A stretch of 64,000 nt of DNA from Sipunculus nudus (lineage: Eukaryota > Annelida > Sipuncula > Golfingiida > Sipunculidae): contig CM049321.1 of assembly GCA_026874595.1 (NCBI GenBank), positions 19,748,979 to 19,812,978 of the forward strand. Direction: 5' to 3'. This document shows positions 1 through 13,800 of this stretch, piece by piece (position 1 is the stretch's first letter; every line of letters begins with the position of its first letter). The translations under genes and the position numbers were made by a program. The notes beneath the pieces are model-generated. The model was not told the origin of the DNA. It did no database searches and worked only from the letters and a program-made list of their open reading frames with translations.

Positions 1-1692
1 CCTTCTTAATGACATACCTTTAGCTGTCAATCATAAACTTCACCATCTCCCCATAATTTAAGCCTGATAGGAACATGAACTTGATGCACTTTTCAATCAC
101 AACACTTTGTGATATTAAAAGGAAGTAAGCCAAATTTAATACAGTAGACATTAAAATATTATCACCATATTCATCTCAAACAGAAAGTACTTAACATAAT
201 CGTGTAATCATGGCACAGAATATACCATCATGGACTTCATTATTTAACAGTCTTCTAAAAATTCTATATGCATGTTTTGGCATTTTTATGTAACGTTCGT
301 CTAAAACCAATCTACAGCGATTGTCATGTGACCTATACACCCGTGATGTCATTAAATATCACCCAGTGGGTTATGTAACAGTGGACACATCACATGTGTG
401 ATGTCATCATGGATCTGTCTCCTGCCATGAGTGCGTAGAATAAAAAAACAACAGGATTATATGCAGTGTTCTTCTATATTAAACTTGACGTTTTTTTCTA
501 TATACAACCAATCCTGACAAAGGGCATGCTATGCAATATATTCAAAAAAGTTTCTACAGCTACTACTTTGTTGACAAATTAAGCATTTTTTTATATATAA
601 TAATGTACAATGCTTAACTGTGAAAGAATAATATCTGCACATCAAACAAGACCACACATGGTGCGTGTGTTATATAAAAGCTGCCCTAATCTGTTTCCCT
701 AATTCTGACAGACATAATCAATAAATTAATATTCCTTTCTATCAATTCTTAAGCAGTGTAGTATTACTGATAAAAAGTGTTTTGTTCTAATAAACTGCGT
801 TCAACCAGAATTATATTCAGAAAAAAAAACACTGCTGTAAACTGGTTTTATATTCTGTTACACTTTTGTCAACTGTTGACATGTTTTATGACACTGCTGT
901 CAAAATTCTGTTCAACTGCCATCAGAGAATAGTAAGGTCTGATTGACAGCATAATATTAAAGCACAATAAATTTTATAATACACTGATTTCAACCAGTAG
1001 TATATTCTGATAAAAAGGTTTTCAACCAAAAAGCATTTTTTTCAAAATGTGGCAATTAGGAATAAGTACGGTTTACCTGCTGTTAACCAAGATTATGTAA
1101 TACACTGCCTTTAGTTAAGATTTATTTTCTGTTGTACATGTACTCCCATTTGCCAGGCTTTTTACCAGTATAAGTACTAATCATTACATAACCGCTATGT
1201 CAGGATCACATTGAGCCTGCGCCGAACAAAATAATGTCACTTCAGCATATAGCAAAGACTGCATACAAGTCGCTGACGTTTCATATGTGACTATGTACAA
1301 TCAAACTCTCCAGTCCTTTTTTTTATATATTACATGGTACCTGTATGTGTATATACAAATTAACAGCAGATCACCTCAAGAATAGTAGAGTTCTCATTTC
1401 TCCTATATAATACATGAGGAATACTTGTAATATATACAACCATGATTGGATATGCTGATATTATCCCAACATTTCACCTATTATGACTCATTATCCCACA
1501 ATTTGCACCATCATGACATATTATATTATTAATAATGATATTAATAATAATATTTAATATACAACCTTCATTTTTTCATCACTCTGATAAAAGGGTCTTT
1601 TCAGTACTCTGTGAAGGGATCTGCTTTCATTAAACACCAGTTCCAGGCTTTTCAGATATGATGACCACAATATCTGTGGGGAACTGTACATT
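1..1692 (-). other. 3' UTR/downstream of terminal exon 20b
   Basis: AT-rich, no convincing ORF on either strand. AATAAA on the minus strand at 1121-1126 is one possible distal poly(A) signal. No repeat boundary is clear. Confidence 0.4.
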
Positions 1693-1873
1693 TTACCGGC
1701 TTTGCGTGCTTGGAGGATCAACGACGATTTCCGGAGCGTGGGTTATCATGGGTTTGCATTCATCATCATCATCGCTTATTTTGAATCGAACTTGTGGATT
1801 TGAATCGATTTTAACCTTCTGCATTTCTATATCATCCCTTCCTTGCTCCACTACAGACGAACGTCGGGGTTTC
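1693..1873 (-). CDS. SLC4A7/8/10-like: Terminal exon 20b: alternative C-terminus
   Basis: 181 bp, acceptor CTGTTTCAG|GAAA (better pyrimidine tract than 20a), stop TAA at 1693-1695. It begins in the same phase as 20a and encodes 59 residues: [59 protein letters not shown]. It keeps a basic start and an acidic centre but lacks a PDZ-type end. Use requires skipping 20a. RRSS is a possible basophilic-kinase site (inference). Confidence 0.83.
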
Positions 1874-4800
1874 CTGAAACAGATTATCAATACCTCTTTT
1901 AGTTATTATGAAATCAATGTAGGCAACTGATTTACTGACATATACATTACAAAAAAAAATACACATAATCATAAGACATTTTAACTGACAGAGAAAAAAC
2001 CTGTTAAAGCCTTAAATTTTGAAGAATTTTTTTAACAAGACATGTTTCATTTAAAAAAAAATAAATTGTTAAAAAAAATTGACTGCTTTTAATTTACAGC
2101 TTATCAAAATTTTTTTTTTTGGTTTTCAATAATGAATACATAAAATCACTGTAACAGTGTTGTGTGAAAAACTATGAAATTTCAAAACTTTTTACATCAT
2201 CATCCTTTTCTTTTTATTTGAAGCTTCACCTTTATAATCATTTGCTACTTAATCATTTTAATTTTAAAAATGAAGAAGTTAAATAAAATAAAGTTTCTTT
2301 ATAAATATATGCATGTCTGCTGAACATAATATTGTTGCCAAGTTCAGCCTGAAACGTAGCTGCAACAAAAATGCTGAATCAGCAGAATTAGTGAGGCAAA
2401 ATAGTTCAATACACTTTATAAAACACGTAAAGTGTGAACAATAAATATGTAACAGGCTGGTTGCCATGGCAACAGTAAGGCGAGTGTTAGTGCACCCACA
2501 GCCCATGAGACTGACCAACAAAGTTGCGAAATATGTACAGAACGGGTAAAATGGTGAAAAATTAATAATAAGTAAAGCAAATCTATGTACAAACACTTTT
2601 CAAAAATGCTCCATGTTCTGTAGTTAGAATGTGATATATCCACATCTCCTGCTTGTTAATGTAATATGATGTTATGAATTAGAAAGTAATTAGTCACTTG
2701 ATGGCAGCAACAGGTTTTACAGTCAGGCCCAGACAATGCATCTGGTATGAGGCTGAAAGACCATACAAACAGCACCACTCATCTCTGCCTAGCTGAACTA
2801 CAGGTCTTTCCCAGTTTATTGCTTGATATAAATATGCTTTACTGCAGGCTCAACCATAATGCCTTGCAGCAGTGACTGCAATTACATATACCTTTTCTGC
2901 CTACATCAGATTCTTATCACTTAATGTGAAGGATTAATCATCCCAATCAACTGTCATAAAAAATAATATGCATATGAAAGTGTTTCATTCCTACCAACAG
3001 ACACATTAATCATCCCAATCAACTGTCATAAAAAATAATATGCATATGAAAGTGTTTCATTCCTACCAACAGACACATTTTTCATAACATAAGGGATCAT
3101 TAAGACACTTGGTAAAACTCCAAGGTTTTACATACATGGGCTTACTGGTACCAGCAACTATATTGCAAATGAATGTAAATGGTGGTAAAAAATATGGTGG
3201 TCTTTTGAATAAAAAAAGATATGCTTAACTTGAATACTGGACATCCAACATCAAGGTTTACAGGTAAAGGCAATGCGTAATCCAGAAGACAAAAGACTAA
3301 TAGACTTTCCATGGTAAGCATGTTTTAATGCTATGGCAGTACAATGGCTTACACATGGAACTTTCAGCATTGCAACCAGCTCCGTAATCCACTATTAAAA
3401 CATGAGGCCTTCAACTCCATTGTCCAATGCAAGAACAATAAGAAGAGGCTCGCTTTAATCCCTGATGTGTCCAGATTGGTCATTGGCTTAACATCAGGAA
3501 TTTTTGGGACTCACCAAGGTGACATCAGGAAAAATTGAAGGATTGAAGAGACATCAGGACAATTTGAAAATATTAGAACATTTCAGAATCGGGCTGACAC
3601 TGGTACACTCAGGGTGACATCTGGAGACATCAGAACAGTATATCTGAACTCATCGCTGAGACATACAGGATGTTTGAGCCAGTCCATTCAGTAATGTCCA
3701 CTAGGACCTTAACTTGAACAATACTTTTTTTTAAAGACTATGCCTCCAATTCCATTTCTATTTTCCTAACCAGGACAGGGGCATCTTCATATAAAGTGAA
3801 CACTAGTACATATATATCTGACAGAATAAAGTGAATTTCATATTACACTGGTAAACAGGGGGTTAATGTAGTTTACTAAACTACAATTAAATGATAATAC
3901 AAAAATATCAGGAATTCTCCTATGTAAGGTCTATACATGCATTACTGTATACCTTGAGTATTTAAATTATCTGGATCCCTTACAACATGCACATTAACCT
4001 GATAAATGCTATATCTATAAATGGTATATCTATAGCACCTCCCATACAACTACAAGTTTTTTATCTGTGCTTTTCGATAACTCTGTGCAATTACATAATT
4101 GTGCATTATAACTATAACCTGAACCCAGAATCTAAAATATACCTTGAATAAAACCAATATTTTTGTGCTTCATGCAAATAATAATAATAAAAAAAAAACA
4201 ACAGATCCCTTTCTGTTTTCTGCTATATTTATACAAAGTAGCATTTTACTGATAAATTAATGTTTAAAGTGTTTGCTGGGAAAACCTTCCAAACAACTTG
4301 ATTTTTTGCTACACTGATGCAAAATCTGCTGAATATTGGAAAATGCTTAGCTATATTTTGTTTTATCATATTAATTAATCAATTAATCTATATATATTTT
4401 ACAGGTAAATTTTAAACAATTTATAATTTATTTATATGGATAAGAAAATTTACTTAAACAATTTATTTATATGGATAACAGATTTAACAATGAGGTTAAA
4501 TTATTCTTTAAAGAGCATCCACATGAAGAACATACGTGATCAAATAAAACAAAAGTTTGAAAAATGACAAAAGTTTGGTATGGAAAATCTAGAAAGTGAA
4601 TTGTTTAAAAATTATATTTTACTGAAGAGAATATTTAAGAATAAACATGGCTTACTTTTTTTACTTAAAATAACATTTAAATAGAAATGTGTGTATGAGT
4701 TACATGTACTCTAGAAAATAACAGACCATGCAAAAAAGTTGATTCTTTCAGGAATAAACATGACACCAAGCAGTTACTGTTTTGCACTTGGTAATTTCAC

Positions 4801-7800
4801 TTGGAGGGTTATTATTTATACACAAAATGAAATTTGCCAATGAACTTAGTAAATAATTAAGTCAAAGGTGTAACATTGACTGTTTAATACAGAGATCTAA
4901 AAATGAAAGCATCATGTGCTAAGATAAATTTGGAAATGAAAACCTCTGGACCTAGTATATGTAAGGGAAAAAAGTTTGTATCTGTAATTTCATGTAATGT
5001 AATTAAAACATAATCTAAATCTATGTATATGTTCATTGTAGACTAAATTAAACATGAGATAAACATATTTCCTTTCTCAGCATGTTGATGCATCTAACTG
5101 CAACTAATGGATTACCATATCATATGCTAATTTTGGTTTATTTAGCTGTTAAATCAAGATATATACAAATGATGAGATGTTAATAATATCAATGCAGCTC
5201 CAAGAAACAAAATCATCACCCAACTACCAAACAAAAAAAATGGTTAGGGAACAGAAGGAATGAGGTGACCATGGAAACAGTATTAGTACATCTCTATGGA
5301 CGGTTAGTGCTGGCCAAGAACCCATTTCCAGTTGAAGGTTTTTCTAGGAATCAAGATTATATACGACACCTCAAAGCTTGGTGTCAGTTATATCAGGTTC
5401 GTCAAGGTTGATGCCCACTTCCGGGTCTCCGACCTCAAAAGATACAGTTTTGCATCTGTCGTTACTCATGTCCACTGCTACGCTGTCTGACTTCTTCTTC
5501 TTTTTCGATTTCCTATGAGTTCAGTCAATTTGGTCGTTAATTAAAACAGAAAAATCAATCCTTAAAAAATCAGTCCTTTATTCGCAGGTAGCAGTTTTTA
5601 CCAACATGACTTACTTTACTGGGAAACCCTGAAAAAAAATCACCTTCTCTTAGATTTGTTCGTTCACGCTCCCAGTCCTCATTCATACCGACTTCTCTGG
5701 TTAAATACTGAGGGAAATATGAAAATGTTCTCAATTTATTAAATGTTATGAAATTATAATTTAATTTTGTCTACAAACAGTCTTGCAGCAAATGGTCACT
5801 TGAAGTGACTGTCCTCAAAATTGGAAGACCTGGACAAGTGAACCCTACATACTTAACAGAGAGAAATTCAGGGAAACAATTCACCTTCATAATCGAATCA
5901 GGAGTTAAAACTTATCACTTTAAATAAATCAGGTAATTAGGCCACTAATAAAAATAAGAATAACATCAATAGCTACATATGTTTTGGAAGAATTATCCTC
6001 AAATTACAGTTTATTCAATTGCATCAGAGATGTATGAATAATAAAGAAATATCACAGAAATAAAGGATACGTCAGATTAATTACCAATTATGAAAGATCA
6101 ATTTAATAATATTGTACAAATCATATACAAAATAAAAAATATTTTTGGGGTTTTTCTGAAACCTGGGTAAGACCTATCAGTTGTATAATTAAGGTTGTAA
6201 ATGCTATGATACGAGGCTGCTTATATTCCTATTTAAAATGGAAGTAGGGCTTAAACCTTCAGGCCTTACTGTCCAGTTCATCCAGCCATAGCTTTCATCC
6301 CATGTTGTTGACCTTTCGTCAAGTCAAAGGTCATAGGTTACAATGACTTTGGCTGGGTGTGCCAGGCCATCTTATTTCCATCACAAACACCAGGGGTCCC
6401 TACTGTGGAAGGAGGTGCAAATAAAGAACCTACATATTTAAGACTGTGCATCAACAACACACTCTGTGCTAATATAAGGTTATATACACATCAAAATCAT
6501 GCACAGTGTCGTGAATTAACATAGGGATTACCCAAAAGCACACATACCACACACAAACACGGCAGAGACAAAGCACACATTTATATGCAGAGGTCAAAGG
6601 TGAAAATATCACTGACAAATATCATTTTAGGCAAAAAATCCCTTATACTCTAGAAACACAACGGTGTGTAAAAAATAAAAGATGAAACCGTGAAGAGAAA
6701 ATCAATGGTGGGCCCCCATTCCAATCTACGTCTATGCCAATACTAGGGGGAGCCACCTTAAAATAAATACCAAAAGTAACTTACAGAGAAGTTCTGAAAA
6801 ATGTACAATACAGAAATCAGTACATAAGCCATTTTTCTTTAAAACACATGCTGCGCAGTTTCAGATGTGAAGCTTTATGCAAGTCAGGAGCATATCTGTA
6901 TTATGCTGTGAAGAGACAATAATGCAATACTGTAACAGCTATCTCTGATAAAGCAGATGCATTTAATGCAACATGTTTGAGCATATTTTACATGTAAACT
7001 TAAGCACTTTATGTTGTACCCAGCCATATGTATGTACATGTATATCTATATAAATGTAACATGACAAAAACATGGTATGTTTACTTTTTGTAATTAATAT
7101 ATTTTCCCCCTATTTGAAGAAACATGACAATGTAACCATATGAAATATCACATTTGTGTAAATTTTTTTCCTGATTGGTCAAACGGTTCCCGTTTATGTG
7201 TGGAAACAGACGCACAAACGGACGCTGGGCAGAGGAAAGGTCAGAGGTCAAGGTCACTTGGTAAGGCACCAGTTCATATGTGACCGGATAATTTGTGTAA
7301 GTTTCGGAAAAATCCGTCCAGTAGTCTCAGAGGAGTTCTCCGGAAACGAACGCCGCGGCGGCGGCCGAACCCGGTCAAAAACATAGTATCCGCAAAACTT
7401 CGTTTTGGCGGATACAAATAGTGTACCCAAAACTGTGTCCGATTCCAGAAAATAGAATTGGGTTTAGATGTGTGATTCTTCAGCTATTTGGAGCACACCT
7501 GGTTGGACTTCAGTGGGTAAAACAAAAAAGACATAAAGGAATTGTGGTTGGACATCAGTGGGTTAAACAAAAAGTACATTATGGAATTGTGTTTTAAAGT
7601 GACAAAGAAGGGAATAATCTCAGAAAATGATAAATGGGCCAAACAACAACAAAATTCCTGCAACTGAAGTCTAACAAATGTTATCTTAACTTTTCTGTGC
7701 TTATCAGCTTTGTAATTATTTTTAAATAGCTCCATGTTAATAAAGGCCATTCCACTGATGAAATGAAAAGAATAAGCAGGAACTATTATCAACTTTCACC

Positions 7801-10800
7801 CCTCCAAGAGATAGGCTTTTGACTAGGTTTACCTTTCCATGGGAAAATTTGACTTTCCATTAAGATGGTTAATTAGAAGCATAAACTGAACAAGCCCTGA
7901 ATGACATACCCTTTGAAAACATGGAATTGTAAGATTTCTGATTGCTGCTTATGACAGTGTTCAAGAAACAGTGGTTATTTTGGTATGTTTACACTAACTG
8001 GCCAATAATATATTTCCTTGAAAAACACACAGACTGCATAGGGTTTAAAAATTCATTAAATAAGTAATGCCAATACTTATGAGAGCTCAAGTAATGTCAA
8101 ATATGGAATTTGTATAAATATAACCTCTAAATATGGGAAAGATGTAATCTGTTACATAATTTCACCTATGTTTCAGCTGCAATAAAAGTGAAACAATTAT
8201 GCAAATCCACCAAGTGTTCATTATTCAACAAAAAAAGACATTTATGAACTAAAGAAATATAATGCCACACCAGACATTCATACATTAAAGTGATTTGCAC
8301 ATTCTTCACCTAAATGCTTACAAAACCAGACAAGACAAAAGTGAAGTTTAATATAATACCTTTTACGGGGCCTGTAGCCACCTATTGTCTCTGGGTCCTC
8401 ATTGGCTACCAGTTGTTTCCAGATTGCTGTACGTGACATTTCCTCTGAAATGTTAACCTCTTTCTTTGTAGGGTTATAAGTAAGTTGATCAACTGGGATT
8501 GTCAATCGTTTACCATCACGCAGTGGTACCTGAAGTGTGCCTCCTCCCCGCATTTCAATGATCTGCTCCTCCTGAAAGCACATAATGACATCTGGTGTCA
8601 AATGGGTGAACTTAAATATTGATTCATATTTCTGCCACCAGGGTACACCACAAACTATCCTCTGGTGAATATGAAATGAAATAAGCTTATTAAGATGACA
8701 TAGCATGCCAAAGAAAATGAGAAACGTCATGAACACTATACAAAAGCAGAGAGCATGTCTGCAGCTTTACATCAAAAACCTATTAAATGTAGCAAATCTA
8801 TGAAATAAATATTAAAGCATACTGAATCAAAGCGAAATAATATAACAAGACATTATAATGCATTATGATACCAAAATACCAAAGTGCTAAAATTTTTTCG
8901 GAAACTGTCAATTAATAAAGTTAACAATAAGAAAATATATTTCAGTAAACACCACAATCAATGAAAAACTGAACCATACACTACTTGCATGCCAAATTTA
9001 CAATACATTCACTGATCTTTTCTTTATAAACCTTGAAAATATTTTAAATTTGAGACAGGGACCATGTATCCATTATACACACCCCTTTATGAACTATCTT
9101 TAACTACTGGGGAATTTGCTATAAATCTAAATCCTAGAATTACTGTTTAATTAAATTAAATGTAAAAATCAACTGAACAATTAGCTCAAATCCTCAATAT
9201 GTGTGCAGCTACTCAACAATTTATGTGCAGACCCACTCCCAAAACAATCATCTAACCAAATCATGCACCAATATATGTTTCATTCTTTAACAGTTTAAAT
9301 GAATTATCTGGTAAATTCTTTATAATACAAAAACCTGATTCTCTGTTTTGTTTTTCTAGCTGTACAGTGCCTCAACCCATAGCTATAAAAATCATCTTAG
9401 CTGTGCACCATAATGATTGCTTATCATGCATGAAGACATATTTATTATGCAAGATGGCAGGAAAAACAAACTGGAGAGATTACATTTAACAAATACCCAC
9501 AAAAAATTGAGGGGATATAAGAAACTTCAGTAACTTCAAGTTTTAAAAAGCCTGACAATGGGGTCAGCAAAACTTTGGAGAATCCTTGTAAAACATGAAG
9601 ACTTTTGACACTTATTGAATAAATGAAATTTAAAAATGGAATTATGAAAATTTGCCATTTTAACAACCATGTAACCTTTAACCAGTTTACAAGAAATAAA
9701 TGGCATTAGGCATATCAAATATGGAAAACAATGAAAACTGACCATATAAATATGACAATTATTGTGCTTAAGTTATTAAATAATCAACTTTTAAGCTCTT
9801 TTATGTCAATGAAATAAAGTACTTATGTTAAAACAGTCTCTGGTAATGCATGGGGTTAAATGGTCTAGATTCTCATTTGGAGAGATTTTCATGCAAGGGA
9901 GACATGATTCTGAAAATAAAATACACTATGATTAAGTCTATTTTGTGCCATGTTAAATTGAAAGCTACCATCTTGCAAAATCCTCTAATGCATGACAAAT
10001 TTAAGATTAAGCATGGGTGCATTTGCTTCTGAAAATATTTCAAAACTGCAACAAATATACTGAAGCACCTGTGATATCAGTCTTGCAGTGTGTAATTGTA
10101 ACATTTTATTTCCATAATTATATATTCTAAATCCTACACTAAGATAATTATAACATATCACTGTTATTACACATTCAATGAGCTAATCTGTTATAATTAC
10201 TTGATTGAACCACTTGAATCAATCCGCTAGATCTGATTTCTGCAGTTGTACCTAGGTAATAACTTTCCATAGCGTTCCCTCTTCATAAATTATTATTCAA
10301 TCACATAATATACAATGATACACTAATTATCATCATATCATCATATACTGTTAGGTGAGCATGAAAACTGAAACAACTTTAGAACCCTCCTCCAAGACTT
10401 GGGGTCTTGCTGATGAACTAAAGGCAGAAGGTCACATCAAAATTCAATGAACTCTTTGTCTGAAAATTACTACAATCCAACCAGGATTATTAGTGTATTA
10501 ATTCCATTGATTTTCATGAATTATCCCTAAATTATCTTAAAACCACAGAACACTGAGAAACCTGACCTTTGAAACCAAATTTGCACAAGTGGAATCATTC
10601 AAAATAGTGTTAATTTTGATTCATTGTCTTAATTAAAAGATACTTTGCTTTAACTAATTTTTGAAAAGGAACTGGTGAAGCCTCAGTGAAAGTTTACATT
10701 ATAACAATACAAAGCACATTGACTGACGATGTGACCTTTTCCCTTTACTACCAGGTCCTCCAGTTTTTCCTGTTACCTTAATGTCTTTCTCCGCTACCTA

Positions 10801-13800
10801 GAAATAAAGGTCATTGTTTGAAAGAAGTGTGGATTGTAGACAAATCTTTAACACTCTATTATCCTCTAAGGATATTTCAGCTGTCACAGCAATTCAATCT
10901 TTCTGTGGACTCATCAGGAATAGATAGCATTTCATGAGAAAAAAAAATTTAACCCTCAATTTCAGTTAACATACACACACATACACAAATGCATGCACGT
11001 CCAGTTGTATAATTTGGCAAATAAGAATTTAAAACTGATACAGATGAGCAAATAGCATATTTTTATCTAGAAAAACAAATATTAAAGCACAGGTAATATG
11101 TGTTTCTCTATGTTTGTTATCAGGGATTTTAATCTTTATGGAATTTAAAAAATTTTTTTAAAGGCTCAATTTTGGAAAAATTTGATTTGATGATATTATG
11201 AACATGAAGAATGATAGTAAATGATGTTAATAGTAAAGAATGATCCATACAGAAAAATCATTAAAATTATCTTAACGATTCAGATTATCCTATCAAGTGT
11301 CATCTTTACAGATACCAAATAATAAAGGAAAACAGTCAATGAAAATAAATATTCACAGAATCCTTAATATTATATAAACCCCAGCTACATTTCTATACTA
11401 TGTACACATATGTTATAACATATTATCTTTGCTTGCCTGTGCATTTAGGATCCTAACATCTGGAAAAATGTGTGGGAAAAATATAGGGTGAAATGGGGTG
11501 GGGTAGGGGGTGGGCATTAGGTGGAATGTTGGGGAAGGGTGTTCCACTTAGAAGATCTACCAGGTCAGAAGTCCCCTTTTCAATCATCTTAATACATCAT
11601 AAAATACCACAGGAAAACACACACAAAAACTAAATCTTCAACAGAGGATGGAAACATCTCAAGATGTCCTAAAGTAGGAGACTTATACAGCAAACTAACA
11701 CAGTCATGCAATTGTGGATACAGATTTTTTTTTAAGAAATGTAACATTTTCTTCAATGCCTTGTTTAACTACTAAAATATATAAGAAAAATATCATAATA
11801 TAAAGATTATGATAAACTGATGGTTTGAAACTTGTGATTTTATATGAAATGGATTAGTTGATTTTTGTTCCAAACACATATTTGATGTCTATAAAAATAA
11901 TCAAATAAGATTTAAAGTATAAAATATATAAAAATATATTTTTTTTTCAAATAGAATGGGGAAGGACAGGTAAGTCATTCATGTTCTATTCTACATGGGA
12001 AGGTAGTAAGTTTTTGATGAAAAAATCTATAATATCAGTAAGTGCATTGTAGTGGTTCAAGCTCACACCATACAGACCCACTACAGCCTAAACACCAAGT
12101 AATCTACACATCAATCACACAAAAAGCTGCTTTTAACAGACAGAATGAATATGGGTCACAATTTAATGCAGAGTGCAGAAAAAAGGACAGGACATGCAAT
12201 ATATCTGAAATATTCCTTTAAATAGAGAACACTACACATGTTCATCCTGATCAGGCGGTCTGAATTTTTGCCCAAATTATTCAGACTCAAATTCTTAAGC
12301 ATCTGGGTACAATCTCTTTATGCATATAGCCAGATTTTCATGAATTCATTTAATATTTATTGGCAGTGAACCATACCTGGTTATACTGTAAACTTCATTC
12401 TTGACTCCAAAGAAAAGGTAAAACTCACAAAAACTTTAGTCATAAATCTACTGAACTGTATAACTCAACTATATGAAATGTTGATGTTCTAAACAAGAAG
12501 TGACTAATTGTCAGCTGTAACCTTATAAGATGACAGCCTCAAATAGCTTAAATCTGCAATGTGCAACTGCTCAAATTATCAATGGCATATGCCAGCAAAC
12601 TTAGCGAGCCAAGTACCACTTATGGTAACACAAATTCAATGAAAAGAAGAAAATATTTTTTTTATGAAAAACTTTGGGACATTTTCATACCAGGCATGGT
12701 CCAATGTAACTGCATCCCATATTTCCGTATTGTATGCAAATGAATAGGCATACAGCATTTTGATCCACATCACAGATTCCACATATTCTGTGTCTGTTAA
12801 ACGCAGCTTAACTCATACAAGAGCATGCTACCCCTTGACCCTGGTCTACAACGGAAAAATAACTACACATATTTCACACACATGCAGTCCGAAAGATCAT
12901 TTAAACGAACTAGAAATGTTAAATACCTTTCCATTAACTTCCTTATTGCCCTAGAAATACAAACTTAGAGATAAGTTCCCTGTGCAGGAGGGAGAGCAGA
13001 GTGGAGCAATTAACTGTTATCTATGTCATAATTAATTGTGTAATCATTTATCTCTTAATGATAAAATAATAACTATCAAAAGAATTTTTTTACATTACAA
13101 ATGCTGCTTTGAAAAAAAAAAATAAAATTTCCAATAATTTTTTTTTTAACTCTGATTTTATCAAATGATCCCTACTTTCCACTCTAAATCAAACTGAAAG
13201 CTCTTGCAATATAAGTGGATTAAATAGTTTTATTACTGTTAAATCATGCTATGAAATGGAAATAAATTAAAATAACTAAATTTCCACTGTTCTTCTCTTT
13301 ACTGATCAAATAATTACTCCATTTCCTATATATATATATATCACATTACTTTAAACTAAAGCTCTTTCAAGATTCTTTGAAGGAATAAACTCATTTTCTA
13401 TAACATGATTAGCTACAATAATACTGATTGCATATTTCCTTTTTTAATCCAATAACTTATTATGTATAATGATCAGCATTAGACTGAAGATATTTCAAGA
13501 GATATAAAGAGGATAAAAAGAGCTTTAAACTTAGGAGAAGAGTTATCTGATTAATCAGGTGATAACCATTAAAATACTTAAGCTTTAATAACACAGGTTG
13601 AACAGGAATTTTGTTTAAGCAGCAGAATTCATATTTGATTTTATATTAATGACACAAACGTAAATTTCCAATTGAAATTTCTCAACACATCAGCTTGGTC
13701 AAATCATAATAAATTAAACCCACTATAGACTTGGGTTAGAGGACTTATCTTAGACAGAATATTCATTCTTGATTAAAACAAGTTGTTGAATTTGCCCTGG

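Larger units (their letters stand above)
1874..5370 (-). other. 3' UTR of isoform 20a and intron before 20b
   Basis: Noncoding, very AT-rich. It holds an exact 72-bp tandem duplication (2933-3076) and a short local repeat with TTTATTTATATGGATAA near 4425-4480. No other gene seen. Confidence 0.5.
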
